A stretch of 64,000 bases of DNA. Origin: Phyllostachys edulis. Its lineage: Eukaryota; Streptophyta; Magnoliopsida; Poales; Poaceae. The stretch's first letter is position 1. Each line of letters starts with the position of its first letter. Where the stretch lies: positions 70,079,482-70,143,481 of the forward strand of contig CM070562.1 of assembly GCA_036346405.1 (NCBI GenBank), read 5' to 3'. The notes beneath the pieces are model-generated. The model had not been told where the DNA came from. It saw nothing but the letters and a program-made list of their open reading frames with translations, and ran no database searches. A program made the translations under genes and the position numbers. Shown in pieces: positions 42,949 to 53,026 of the stretch.

Positions 42949-43542
42949 CTAAAAACCGAAGAAGTGCTTTTCGAGTTTCCGTACTTCCGCCAGATAAGAT
43001 GACATCTTGGTACTCGAGCATTGATACTCTTTCCCTACTTGATTCGCTACTAGTTGACAATTGCCTTTCACTAGAAATCTACGAATCCCGAGCGAACGGG
43101 CTGCTCGGAGTCCTACCAGTAAACCTTCATATTCTGCCATGTTGTTTGTGGTAGAAAAATTTAACTGGATGGCGTACTTGATGTGTTCGCCAGTAGGGGA
43201 TATCAAGACAACTCCAGCCCCCGAGCCTTTTAGCATCAAGGAGCCGTCAAAGTACATTGTCCACTCATCGTAGTGTTCGTACTCGGGCCCTTGGGTGGGT
43301 TCAGGGTTTGTCCATTCGGCAATGAATTCTGCTATTGCATGGGACTTGATTGCTGTTTGTGAGATGAAATGGAGGTCGAACGCCCCTAGCTCAACCGCCC
43401 ATTTTGTTATTCGTCCTGATGATTCCCTGTTTCCAAGGACTTGACCAAGGGGATACCCGATTGGTACGACCACTTTGTGGGCCTGAAAGTAGTGCCTTAG
43501 CTTCCTTGAAGACATAAGGAGACCATAGAGCAACTTTTGCAC
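42949..43542 (-). pseudogene. D pol: RNase H end and second RNase H
   Basis: An open stretch of 197 codons. It begins with KLRHYFQAHKVVVPIGYPLG (end of the first RNase H), then WAVELGAFDLHFISQ. The second RNase H follows with Asp in TMYFDGSL, Glu in NNMAEYEGLLVGL and, where T1 and E have an Asp, an Asn in VKGNCQLVANQV. That third catalytic position is therefore changed in D (GAC to AAC type). It ends EVRKLEKHFFGF and a stop. Its length and motif order suit the Tat extra RNase H. Confidence 0.85.
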
Positions 43543-44684
43543 CTATGGGTACCTTTCCTTTGGTCCATGTAAGACTTCGCTTACGTAATAAACAGGTCAT
43601 TGGATGTTATTCCTTTCACGACCAAGACATCGCTAGCTCGTCTGTGTTGTTCTTTGCCACGCAAATTAGCAATGTTTCCCCCGATCTTGGAGAGACTAAA
43701 ACCGGGGTTTTCGTAAGGTACTTTTTAAGTTCTTCAAAGGCATCGTTTGCCTCTTTAGTCCACTCGAAACTTCCATGTTTCCGAAGAAGCTTAAAGAAAG
43801 GTAATCCTTTTTGCCCTAACCTTGCTATGAAACGACTTAGCGCTGCCATACAGCCGGTTAGTTTTTGGACCTCCTTCTTCATGGTCGGGGGGCGCATCTT
43901 GTTGATGGCCATTATTTTTACTGGATTTGCTTCAATACCTCTAGCTGAGACTAGGAAACCGAGCAGTTTTCCAGCAGAAACTCCGAACACACATTTTTTC
44001 AGATTCAACTTGAGGTTATGCCTTCTCAAGTTGTTGAAAGTTTCTTGTAAGTCAGGAACATGATCGCTAGCGTTGGTGCTCTTTACGACCAGATCATCAA
44101 CGTAGGCTTCTAGATTCCGATCTATTTGTGGACTAAAGGTTTTTTTGCATCAACCTTTGAAAAGTTGCACCAGCGTTTTTGAGACCAAATGACATCTTAA
44201 CATAGCAGTAAGTGCCATATGGGGTGATGAAGGAAGTTTTCTCTTCATCTTCTTTACACATATTAATCTGATGGTACCCTGAATACGCATCTAAAAAACT
44301 TAGTAACTCACACCCAAAAGTGGAATCTACAAGTTGGTCAATGCGTGGAAGGGGAAAATCATCCTTCGGACATGCTTTATTAAGATCTGTAAAGTCGATA
44401 CACATTCGCCATTTCCCATTATTCTTTCTAACCATCACAAGATTGGCGAGCCATTAAGGGTGGTTGACTTCACGAATAAACCCAGCCTCGAGGAGTTTGT
44501 CAATCTCCGACTGGATTGCTTCCTTCCGATCAGGTGCAAAACGCCGCAGCTTCTGTTTGATCGGTTTTTTGTCAGGCTGGAGAGCTAGCCTGTGCTCAAT
44601 TACCTCCCGGGGGACTCCAGGCATATCAGACGCTTGCCAGGCGAACACATCCTGATTTGCTCGGAGGAAGGAGACGAGTGACAC
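43543..44684 (-). pseudogene. D reverse transcriptase and RNase H
   Basis: From 44,684: DVFAWQASDMPGVPREVIEH, IDKLLEAGFIREV, then RKNNGKWRMCIDFTDLNKACP and FPLPRIDQLVD, SFLDAYSGYHQI and MSFGLKNAGATFQRLM. The catalytic YVDD is at 44,093-44,104, after a frame change near 44,135. The thumb/connection and RNase H start follow (CVFGVSAGKLLGFLVSARGI, GCMAALSRFIARLGQKGLPF, FEWTKEANDAFEELKKYL) to 43,616. A frameshift in the RNase H near 43,600 leads to the 43,542 frame. Motif order and length are normal for the family. Only a few lesions are present, so D is a fairly recent insert. Confidence 0.9.
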
Positions 44685-44687
44685 TTC

Positions 44688-45659
44688 CTATTTGGGGTCG
44701 AGTCTTGCCCCGACCAGAATCTCGCGGGTAGATGAGTTAGTGTTTCCTGATCCAGGTGGCGACTTGGCGCTGTCCAAAGAAGCACCTTTGTCGAGTGGTA
44801 CTACCTTTGTCTGGTCGAAAGGCTTGAGTGTCATCTTCGGCCTTGAGTGCTTGACCTGCATGGTAGATGGATTAGCCTCTCTGGTCGGAAGTTCATCGAC
44901 CAGTTCAAAGGATTTTCGATCACACACATAAGCCATTTTCTGATCTCCTCGAATTGTGATGGCTCCCTTTGGTCCCGTTATTTTCAAACTTTGATAACCA
45001 TAATGCATGGCTATCAAGAACTTTGCTAATGCCGGTCGACCAAGGATTCCATTGTATGCGGATTCAAAGTTTACCACATCGAACAAAATCTTTTCCGTTT
45101 GGAAGTTATCAGGCTTTCCAAACATAACCAGTAGGGAAACTTGTCCTATCGGTTTAGCGGTGGAGCTGGGAACTATGCCATGGAAGGCATATTTCACTGG
45201 TTTCACCTTTGACACGAACTCGCATTTCTTCTAAAGCCCCATAAATAATATATTCAAAGAGCTACCTCCATCTATCAAGACTCGATTAACCCTACAATTA
45301 TTAACAGTTGGTTCAACAACAATAGGGAACCTACTTGGTCGAGTCGAAGGGATGGGGCAGTCTTCTTTGCTGAAGGAGATTGCCGTGTCCGACCACTTTG
45401 ATGGTTTGATGATGGTCGGAGATTCGACGAGGTTGACCTCCAACTCTATGGCCTTCAGATGACATTTTGATTCGTAGGAAGAAGACCCGCCAAAGGTCAT
45501 GTTGACCGTGTGTTGAGGATCCTGGTACTCCATCTCTTCATCGCCATCCTTGTCCTTTTTGGAACTCGTTTCCGGTTCCTCTGTATTATGGAAATGGCCC
45601 TTTACCTGCATAATAATCCTCCAGTTTCTTTTGCCAAACTCGACAGGTGCGTAGATCAT
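44688..45659 (-). pseudogene. D aspartic protease and linker
   Basis: Two frames joined by a stop near 45,231. The first (45,659-45,231) ends with the protease site VNRVLIDGGSSLNILF; the second (45,215-44,688) has PIGQVSLLVMFGKPDNF, AYNGILGRPALAKFLIAMH and GPKGAITIRGDQ. This is the usual Tat protease with a DGGSS-type active site, followed by a charged linker to RT. Separate from gag by a frame change near 45,600. Confidence 0.85.
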
Positions 45660-47796
45660 GCCCTGCTTGCTGGTGAGGTGGACACCACTTCTTGTTTTTT
45701 TGGAATGCTTCGGTTGGAGCTTTTGCTTTGCTTCGACCAGTATAGTCCATTTTACCCCTTGTGAACTTTTCAGGAATCGCTAGGACTTCCTTATCGTCGG
45801 GTCTGTGGTTCTTTTTCCTCTTGAGAGACTTCTTATTCTTTTTCTCTGGTTTGTCCAAGCTGGGCTAGGGAACCTTGTCTTTCCGATCAATGGCTTCACA
45901 CCACTCGATTGCTTCGCTAGCGGTGGCGTACTTGTCGGTCATGTCAAAAAGTTTGACAGTTGTTCGTGGAGGGTTCATGGCTATGTCCTCCGTAAACCGT
46001 CGATTCCTCAGACCTGTTTTAAAAGCCTGGAAAACAGATGACTCTGCGACCTCCGGTATGGAATTACAAACCTTGTTGAACCTCTTGATGTATTGACGTA
46101 GTGTCTCATCAGAGCCCTGCCGGATTCGGTGGAGATCGTCCTCCTTTCCAGGGCGGTCGTACGTACCCTGGAAGTTGGCAATTAAAAGGTCGCAGAGTTG
46201 CTCCCAAGTATAGATTGATCCGACCGGTAGGTTTAATAACCACGACCGGGCAGACCCTTCGAGCACGGTGGGTAAATAGTTAGCCATCACATTCTCATCG
46301 CCACCAGTAGCTCTGGTGGCGGTGGTGTATATTTGGAGAAACTCCAATGGGTTTTGGGTCCCATTGAACTTGTCCAAATTGGCCGGTCGGAACCGGTTAG
46401 GCCAACGCACAGCTTGGAGCCCTGTAGAGAAGGCTCAACAACCCGTGATCGATTCATGGCGCCTTTTTTGAAAAGGTGCCGGATTATAATCGGTCGGAGA
46501 CCGGTTCCTAAGGTGGGAAAACTGGAGCTCCGGTGTGCCGATCCGGTCGTAGACATTGATATGATGCCTTCGACCGCCTGCTTGATTTAGATGATGTCGG
46601 AGATCGTCAGGTCCAAGCGGTGGTTCTTCCTGACATGGTGGGTGAGTGGCTACATGGAATAGCCTTCTCCCCTTGTGACTCCTTGGTCAGAATCACCGAG
46701 GAGGTCCTGGTATCGATTGTTCCCTGGCATGACCATGCTGTCCTCTGCTGAGGGAGGAACATTGGGATGAAGTCATGGTTTGACTCCCTGAGACCCTTTG
46801 GTCCTGGTACGCTTCCGTGCGTTGCATGGTCTGTTGGAGAATTTCTGATACTTGGCCTACTAGCTGTACAAAGCCTGGAGTTTCTACTAAAGCAGGGCTA
46901 GAATTATTCAACATATCTTGAACACGTCGCAAGTTTTGTACAGTTACCGAAGGTCTCGGGAGGTTTAGACTGGTCATAGGTGTACGCAGGTCTGAACCTT
47001 CTCCCGACCTCCGGATTTGTTGTGTCCTATCAGCTACTCTCGGTGGAGGCGGCCTTGACGTAGTTAAGCGATAGACATCGATCAGTTCTGTTGCCTCCGG
47101 AAGTTGGTGCTTGACGGCCCGTATCATCTCCATCAATATGTGGTGATACGGCAGAGTGTGTAGGACCGTGCAAGGCATCTTGATTTGCATCTCCGATTGC
47201 ATTGACCTCGTGCCTCGGCGGTGATATTCGATGAGCTTCCGCCGTAACTAATGGAGAGTTTCTCAATATACCTGTTTGGAAGTTTCCATGACGGAGAGCG
47301 ATCGGAGATGAGCACCTCCCGAGGCCTTCTTAGTGGACTCGGCGATCTCGCGAACCGACGATCGTATCACGAACCTTATCATCCCCACATGGCCTCGACC
47401 GGCTGGAGGTTTCATCGACACCGTTACGGTGTCGCCGCTCTGGAATTGCCGAGCCGTAGGTGAATATCTTTCAGCCATAATCTCATCGAGAGTATAGAGA
47501 TTCTCGGAATGAGGTGCTGAAATTTCATCACCTGTTTGGCCGGTCGGAAGGATCGGGCTTGGAGTGGCTTCCAGATATTCCGAGCTGGTCGAAATGGCTG
47601 GAAGCACCACTTGTCGTAATGGTGGATCCTCATCCATCCGGTCGACTCTGCCAACGTTGACGAGGTGCGAACCGGCGGCGGAGGAGGAGGAGGATGACAT
47701 GCCGTTTTCTTGCATGGCACGGATGCATCCTTCCATGTCGAGGTCGGCGTAGTCCGCCAGGTCGAACCAATTCTCATCATTCCAAACCCCGGGCAT
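45586..47796 (-). pseudogene. D gag with variant zinc-binding motif
   Basis: It starts at ATG 47,796 (MPGVWNDENWFDLADYADLD), about 75 bp after the primer site. The N-terminal 177 codons are open. A second piece (47,202-46,693) is Pro/Arg-rich with VQLVGQVSEILQQTMQ. The capsid core is 46,410-45,865: NRFRPANLDKFNGTQNPLEF, YLPTVLEGSARSWLLNLPV, YTWEQLCDLLIANFQGTY and FNKVCNSIPE. The last piece (45,858-45,586) has a CPPHQQAGHDLRTC motif, a C-H-H-C-like knuckle. Three frame changes and a few stops (47,262, about 46,690, about 45,862) break it. Frames on the plus strand here are shadows. Confidence 0.85.
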
Positions 47797-47872
47797 AGTC
47801 GCATCAGCGATTACGGGGAATGAACGAGGATTTGATGAGCGAAGAGTTTCTTCAGGAAACTTGCGTCTTCAT

Positions 47873-47890
47873 CCCCACGGACGGTGCCAG
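47873..47890 (-). other. D primer binding site
   Basis: The minus strand reads TGGCACCGTCCGTGGGGA, 1 bp inside the 5' LTR end at 47,892. It differs from the E site (TGGCGCCGACCGTGGGGA) at two positions. Confidence 0.85.
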
Positions 47891-47891
47891 C

Positions 47892-48590
47892 TGTTGACGA
47901 TCGAATCGCCGATCTTATGAAAATGAAAGAGGAAAATGACGCGATAATTCCTAGGATAAAATGGGACCGCTCTTTATTGATATGAACTGGATTTACAAAG
48001 GGGGGTACTCTTGACCCAACTAGGGACTAATCCTAATTACGCTGGATGTGAAGATTGCTATCTTGCTTATCTCAGTTTGCCTCTTGATCTGTAGAACTTG
48101 TGTTGATGTTTTGCTTTCTGCCTCTTGCCCTTTGGTCTTATGTGCTTCGTGCTTAAGTAACTTCTGAAGAGGTGGCAGTTACTCCTAGAGGAGGCGTCCC
48201 TGGTGAAGCGTTGCGACTGGTTGGGGCTTAGTGCACAGTTAACAATGTGTTTAACTGCTCAACGGTTTAGTGCCCGAGAGACATCAAACCGTCTGGTAGT
48301 TGTTGTCAGTGTCTTGAGGATTATCTAACCGTGTGGTATGAAGTATACAACACATGCTATATTCATCGCACGGTAAGAATATACCCGGGATTAGTTATAA
48401 ACATCAGTTCATAGCATTTCGGCGATTACAGTGGGAGACTAGTCTGAGACCTTGTCCGACCTGTGGTACCCTTATGTAACCTCTAGAATCCCACGACGGT
48501 GAGGTCGTTAGCCTTAGGGGTTACGACCATGAAGACGTATGGTCTTTTATTGTGTATTAAAACAATACACAGAGGTTTTAATCCTCGTCA
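47892..48590 (-). repeat. D 5' LTR
   Basis: 699 bp, on the plus strand TGTTGACGATCG...CCTCGTCA (minus-strand TGACGAGG...TCAACA). Ends TG...CA are exact. GCTAT target duplication follows at 48,591-48,595. Confidence 0.9.
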
Positions 48591-48595
48591 GCTAT

Positions 48596-49502
48596 AATGC
48601 ACAACATGAATCAGATGATGAATCAGCAAAATTAGACCTCTGTTGCTCTTCTTGCAATGTTGAACCAGAGCAACCAAGCAACTGCCATGCCACCACCAGT
48701 TGCTCCTCAATAAAGATTGGCAGAGTTTATGAGGACTCGACCACCCTCGTTCTCCAGCTCCTCAGAGCCATTGGACGCAGACGATTGGCTGCGCTCAATT
48801 GAAAAGAAGCTTGCTATCACTCGGTGTGATGACCGTGAGAAGGTCTTGTATGCTGCACATCAACTTGAAGGACCAGCCGCAGCATGGTGGGAGAGTATTT
48901 GTGCTGCCCATGCAGATCACCAGAGCATTACTTGGGCTGAGTTCTCAAAAGCTTTTCGTCATTTTCATGTCCCTGATGGGAAGGTGGAAATGAAGAAGAA
49001 TGAGTTCCGTGAGCTGCGACAAGGCAATATGTCAGTGGGTGAATACCTCAACAAGTTCACCTAACTCTCTAGATATGCTCCAGAGGACGTCTCTACAGGT
49101 GGTGCACGTCAGAAGCGCTTCACAAGAGGTCTCAACCCCGGCTTGAAGGTCCAAGTCGTTGGCAACGACTATAAAGACTTCCAGCACCTCATGAACAAGG
49201 CCATGCTCGTTGAAGAATCTCGAAGGGAGCTTGCTGAGTCTTATAAGAGGAAGATGGTGCAGCTTGGTGCTCACCAAGGACATCCACAGAGGGTCAGGAC
49301 GTCTCCACGACCTCCTGCCCGTTTTGCTCCTTATGTGGCTCCCAGGACCACCCCTGCGGCGACCTCTCGCCTGGTGACACCTGGTCTACGCAGCCCCGGC
49401 ATCAGCAATCAGCCGCCAAGGACCACCAACCTAGCCGCAGGGATCACTTGTTACAATTGCCACCAACTGGGACACTATGCCAGCAGCTGTCCCTTGAAGT
49501 AA
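48596..49502 (+). pseudogene. C gag, main part with zinc knuckle
   Basis: It continues the gag frame from 24,360. Motifs: LAEFMRTRPPSFSSSSEPLD, DADDWLRSIEKKL, AAHQLEGPAAAWWESI, FRHFHVPDGKVEMKKNEF and LSRYAPEDVSTGGARQKRF. A CCHC knuckle, CYNCHQLGHYASSC, lies near 49,450-49,490, and the frame ends at TAA 49,500-49,502. Three in-frame stops precede it: TAG 48,633, TAA 48,711 and TAA 49,062. Those at 48,711 and 49,062 suit CAA-to-TAA changes. No frameshift is present in this half, so the gag is otherwise whole. Confidence 0.9.
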
Positions 49503-50100
49503 GGACCTCCTCAGGTCAAAGTCAACGCAGGAGCTTCCCCGACCAGGACCTCCCTGCCAGGAGCAGGGCGTGGGGCTCCTCAGACCTCCTCTGCACCAGC
49601 CAGGACCTCCTAGAGAGGTCGTGTGAACCATGTTACCGTGGAGGAAGCCCAGACGGCCCAGGACATCGCGCTAGGTAAGTTCCTAGTACATTCAGCCCTT
49701 GCCACCGTTTTATTTGATTCTGGAGCTTCCCATTCATTTTTTTTCTTAGAGTTTTACTACAAAGCATCAATTGAAAGTTTTAACTCTTAAGACCTCCTTG
49801 TTGGTCCAATCCCCTAGTTCGGAGTTAAGTACGAACTAGGGATGTCCACAAGTTAGAATGATCATAGAAGGGGTAGAGTTCCTAGCCAACTTGATCATCC
49901 TCGATACCAAATCCTTAGATGTGATCTTGGGAATGGATTGGCTCTCGGATCACCAAGCCATTTTGGATTGTGGTGGAAGAAGTATCACATTGACCAGTCC
50001 AGTTGGGACTAGAGTGAAGTTTGAAGCCTCTTTGGAGAAGCTTGAAGAAGCAGTGGTTTGCAGTGTTCAAGTTGTGTCTTTAGAGGACGTCCCAGTGGTC
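49503..50100 (+). pseudogene. C aspartic protease
   Basis: The frame reads VNHVTVEEAQTAQDIALGKF, then the active site TVLFDSGASHSF (about 49,705-49,740). At a run of eight T (49,737-49,744) the frame shifts. The second half reads KTSLLVQSPSSELSTN, a TAG near 49,837, and [20 protein letters not shown] with LGMDWL (to about 49,945). It has the usual Tekay protease motifs. Cleaves the gag-pol polyprotein in the family; here split by a 1-bp homopolymer indel. Confidence 0.85.
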
Positions 50101-51465
50101 TGTGAATTCTTAGACGTCTTTCCGGATGAGTTGCTTGGAATGCCCCTAGATAGAGATTTGGAGTTTGTCATCAACCTTGTCCATGGAACTGCTCCAATCT
50201 CCAAGAGACCTTATCGGTTTCCTATTGACGACCTGGTCGAGCTGAAGAAGCAAATTGAAGAGTTACAAGTTAAAGGATTTGTTAGACCAAGTTCTTCAAC
50301 TTGGGGTGCTCTAGTGATTTTTGTTGCAAAGAATGATGGTACTCAGCAAATGTGTGTGGACTATCGTGCACTCAACGAGGTTACCATCAAGTACAAGTAC
50401 CCTCTGCCCAGATTTGATGACCGGTTTGATCAGCTGAAAGGAGCCGAGGTGTTCTCCAAGACAGACTTAAGGTCAGGATATCACCAGTTGAAAATCCGAC
50501 AAGAGGACATCCCCAAGACAACATTCTCAACCCGTTATGGACTGTATGAGTACACGGTGATGTCTTTTGGATTGACCAATGCTCCTGCTTACTTTATGAA
50601 CTTGATGAATAAAGTGTTCATGGAGTATTTGGATAAGTTTGTCATAGTATTTATTGACGATATCCTAGTGTACTCTCATAGTGAAGAAGAGCATGAAGAC
50701 CACCTCCGCTTGGTCTTGAACAAGCTTAGAGACCACCAGCTCTATGCTAAGTTCAATAAGTGTGAGTTTTGGATGAAGGAAGTTACCTTTTTGGGACACG
50801 TCTTGTCGGCTGATGGAGTCGCTGTCAACCCTAGCAAGAACCAGGACGTGCTCAATTGGGAGTCTCCCAAGTCAGTGCCTCAGCTCAGAAGCTTCCTTGG
50901 AATGGCCGGTTATTACCGAAGGTTTATAGAAGGGTTCTCCAAAGTAGCAAAACCTCTCACCCAGTTGCTAAAGAAGGAAAATAAGTACTCTTGGATGCCA
51001 GTATGTGAGCAAAACTTTCAAGAGCTAAAGCAACAATTGACCACTGCTCCAGTATTGATCTTGTCGGATGTCCGAAAGGACTTTGAGGTTTACTGTGATG
51101 CCTCACGACAAGGTCTTGGATGTGTCCTGATGAAAGAAAGGAAAGTGGTAGCCTGCGCATCTCGTTAGTTAAAGCCTCATGAGGTCAATTACCCCACTCA
51201 TGACCTAGAATTGGCTACCGTAGTGCATGCTTTAAAGATTTGGCGCCATTACCTCATTGGTAATCGCTGTGAGGTCTACACTGATCATAAGATCTTGAAG
51301 TACATTTTCACTCAAGCTGATCTTAATATGAGGAAAAGAAGATGGTTGGAATTGATCAAAGACTATAATTTGGGAATCCATTACCATCCAAGAAAGGCTA
51401 ATGTGGTAGCCGATGCTCTAAGTAGAAAGGTCTACTGCAATACCTTGATGATCAAGGAAAACTAG
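50101..51465 (+). pseudogene. C reverse transcriptase and RNase H
   Basis: One frame with stops only at 51,166-51,168 (TAG) and 51,463-51,465 (TAG). RT motifs in order: [86 protein letters not shown] and the catalytic FIDD at 50,650-50,661. RNase [48 protein letters not shown] and [10 protein letters not shown]. Both TAG stops sit where a Gln codon is expected (CASR[Q]LKPHE; EN[Q]PALHEE). It has the full length for the family. Confidence 0.92.
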
Positions 51466-51471
51466 CCAGCA

Positions 51472-52711
51472 TTGCATGAAGAATTTCAGAAGCTCAAGTT
51501 GGAATTGGTTGAAGAAGGTTACCTAGCTGCTCTTCAATTGCAACCAACTCTCCAAGACCAGATCCGAAGAGCTCAAAGAGAGGATGCAGACGTCCTGGAG
51601 ATCAAGAGGAACATGAAGAGGGGTGCATTCTCAAGATTTTCTGAAGATGACCAAGGAACCGTTTGGTTTGATAGGCGCATTTGTGTGCCAGACCAGAGGG
51701 AGCTCAAGCAATTGATACTCAAAGAAGCTCATGAGACCTTGTACTCCATCCACCCCGGGAGCACCAAGATGTATCAAGACATCAAGGAAATGTATTGGTG
51801 GCCTAGAATGAAGTGTGAGATCGCTGAGTATGTGGCCTAGTGTGATGTTTGCCAGCAAGTTAAAGCCGATCATCAAAGACCTCCTAGACTCCTTCAACCC
51901 TTGAACATACCCGAGTGGAAATAGGAAGAGATTGGCATGAACTTTATCACTGGTCTACCAAGAAGCCAAGCTGGTTATGACTCCATTTGGGTGATCATAG
52001 ATCGTTTGACGAAGGTGGCACACTTCATCCCGGTTAAGACCACCTACTCAGGGAGCATACTTGCAGAGCTGTACATGGCCAAGATAGTGTGTCATCATAG
52101 AGTGCCCAAGAAGATTGTGTAAGACTGAGGATCTCAATTCACCTCTAGGTTTTGGAAGAAGCTGCACAGTGTTTTGGGTACAAATTTGAACTTCAGTACA
52201 GCTTACCATCCTCAGACAGATGGGCAAACAGAAAGAGTAAACCAAATCCTCGAGGACATGTGTTGAGAGCCTGTGCTCTAGAGAACCAGGCCAGCTGGGA
52301 TAGAATGTTGCCCTATGCAGAGTTTTCCTACAACAATAGCTTTCAAGTAAGTTTGCAGATGTCCCCGTTTGAAGCCCTTTACGGAAGAAAGTATAAAACA
52401 CCATTGTACTGGACTGAAATAGGAGAACGACAGGTGCTCGGACCTGATGTCTTGAAAGAAGCTGAAGATCAAGTTAAGTTTATCCGAGAAAAGTTGAAAA
52501 CAGCCCAGTCCAGGCAGAAAAGCTATGCGAACAATCATCGCCGAGACCTAGCTTTTGCTCCAAGAGATCAGGTGTACCTAAAAGTCTCACCTCTTAAAGG
52601 AATGCGTTGCTTCAGGATTAGTGGGAAGCTTGCACCTCGATACATTGGACATTTTCCCATTTTAGACAGAAGGGGAGAAGTGGCTTATCAATTGGACCCC
52701 CCCCGTCCCCG
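51472..52711 (+). pseudogene. C integrase
   Basis: Zinc-binding module: H-E-T-L-Y-S-I-H then YWWPRMKCEIAEYVA, stop TAG 51,838-51,840 in place of Gln, and CDVCQQ. Core: MNFITGLPRSQAGYDSIWVI, IDRLTKVAHFIPVKTTYSG (first Asp). The second Asp lies near 52,123 inside a damaged S-D-R-G-S-Q-F, where two stops occur (52,120 TAA and 52,126 TGA). [16 protein letters not shown] has the Glu. A 2-bp insertion near 52,259 shifts the frame into [35 protein letters not shown] and DQVYLKVSPLKGMRCF. It ends with the poly-C run at about 52,698, where a second indel leads into the chromodomain frame. Confidence 0.9.
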
Positions 52712-53014
52712 TTGTCGGGCGTGCATGACGTCTTCCACGAGTCGCAGTTGAGGAAGTGCCTATGCGTGCCAAAAGAGCAAATGCCCATAGAAGCCGTGGG
52801 CCTCCAGCAAGACCTCACCTACAAGGAGCAGCCCATCAAGATCTTGGAAGTTTCCGAGCGTGTGACAAGGAGCAAGGTCCTTCGTTTCCACAAGGTCTAG
52901 TGGAGCAATCACACAGAAGAGGAAGCTACTTGGGAGCGTGAAGAGGACTTGAAGGCAGAGTTCCCGCGCCTATTCTCTAGCCAACCTGAATCTCGGGGTC
53001 GAGATTCCCTTTAA
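52712..53014 (+). pseudogene. C integrase C-terminal chromodomain
   Basis: It reads GVHDVFHESQLRKCL, then PIKILEVSERVTRSKVLRFH, KV, a TAG at 52,898-52,900 (Gln expected), WSNHTEEEATWEREEDL and KAEFPRLF, ending at TAA 53,012-53,014. The E-x-x-x-W-E-x-E pattern after W-S-N-H is that of the chromodomain of Tekay/Del chromoviruses, which is thought to guide integration to marked chromatin. It lies right before the polypurine tract. Confidence 0.88.
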
Positions 53015-53024
53015 GGGGGGTAGG
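53011..53024 (+). other. C polypurine tract
   Basis: TTAAGGGGGGTAGG lies directly before the LTR start at 53,027. F has TTAAGGGGGGTAGA at the same place. Confidence 0.85.
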
Positions 53025-53026
53025 TT

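Larger units (their letters stand above)
24361..48590 (-). mobile_element. D: Tat-lineage element on the minus strand, split by E
   Basis: Read from the right: 5' LTR 48,590-47,892, primer site, gag, protease, RT, RNase H, second RNase H, integrase, spacer, antisense accessory gene, polypurine tract and 3' LTR 25,053-24,361. The insert E (25,501 to about 39,133) sits in the accessory gene. Flanked by GCTAT duplications. Without E it would be about 10.6 kb. It is the most complete Tat copy here, although stops and frameshifts are present. Confidence 0.9.

Noticed and set aside
43545..44063. Plus-strand frame of 172 codons over D RT/RNase H
   Set aside because: Shadow of the RT/RNase H frame on the minus strand, which has clear motifs.
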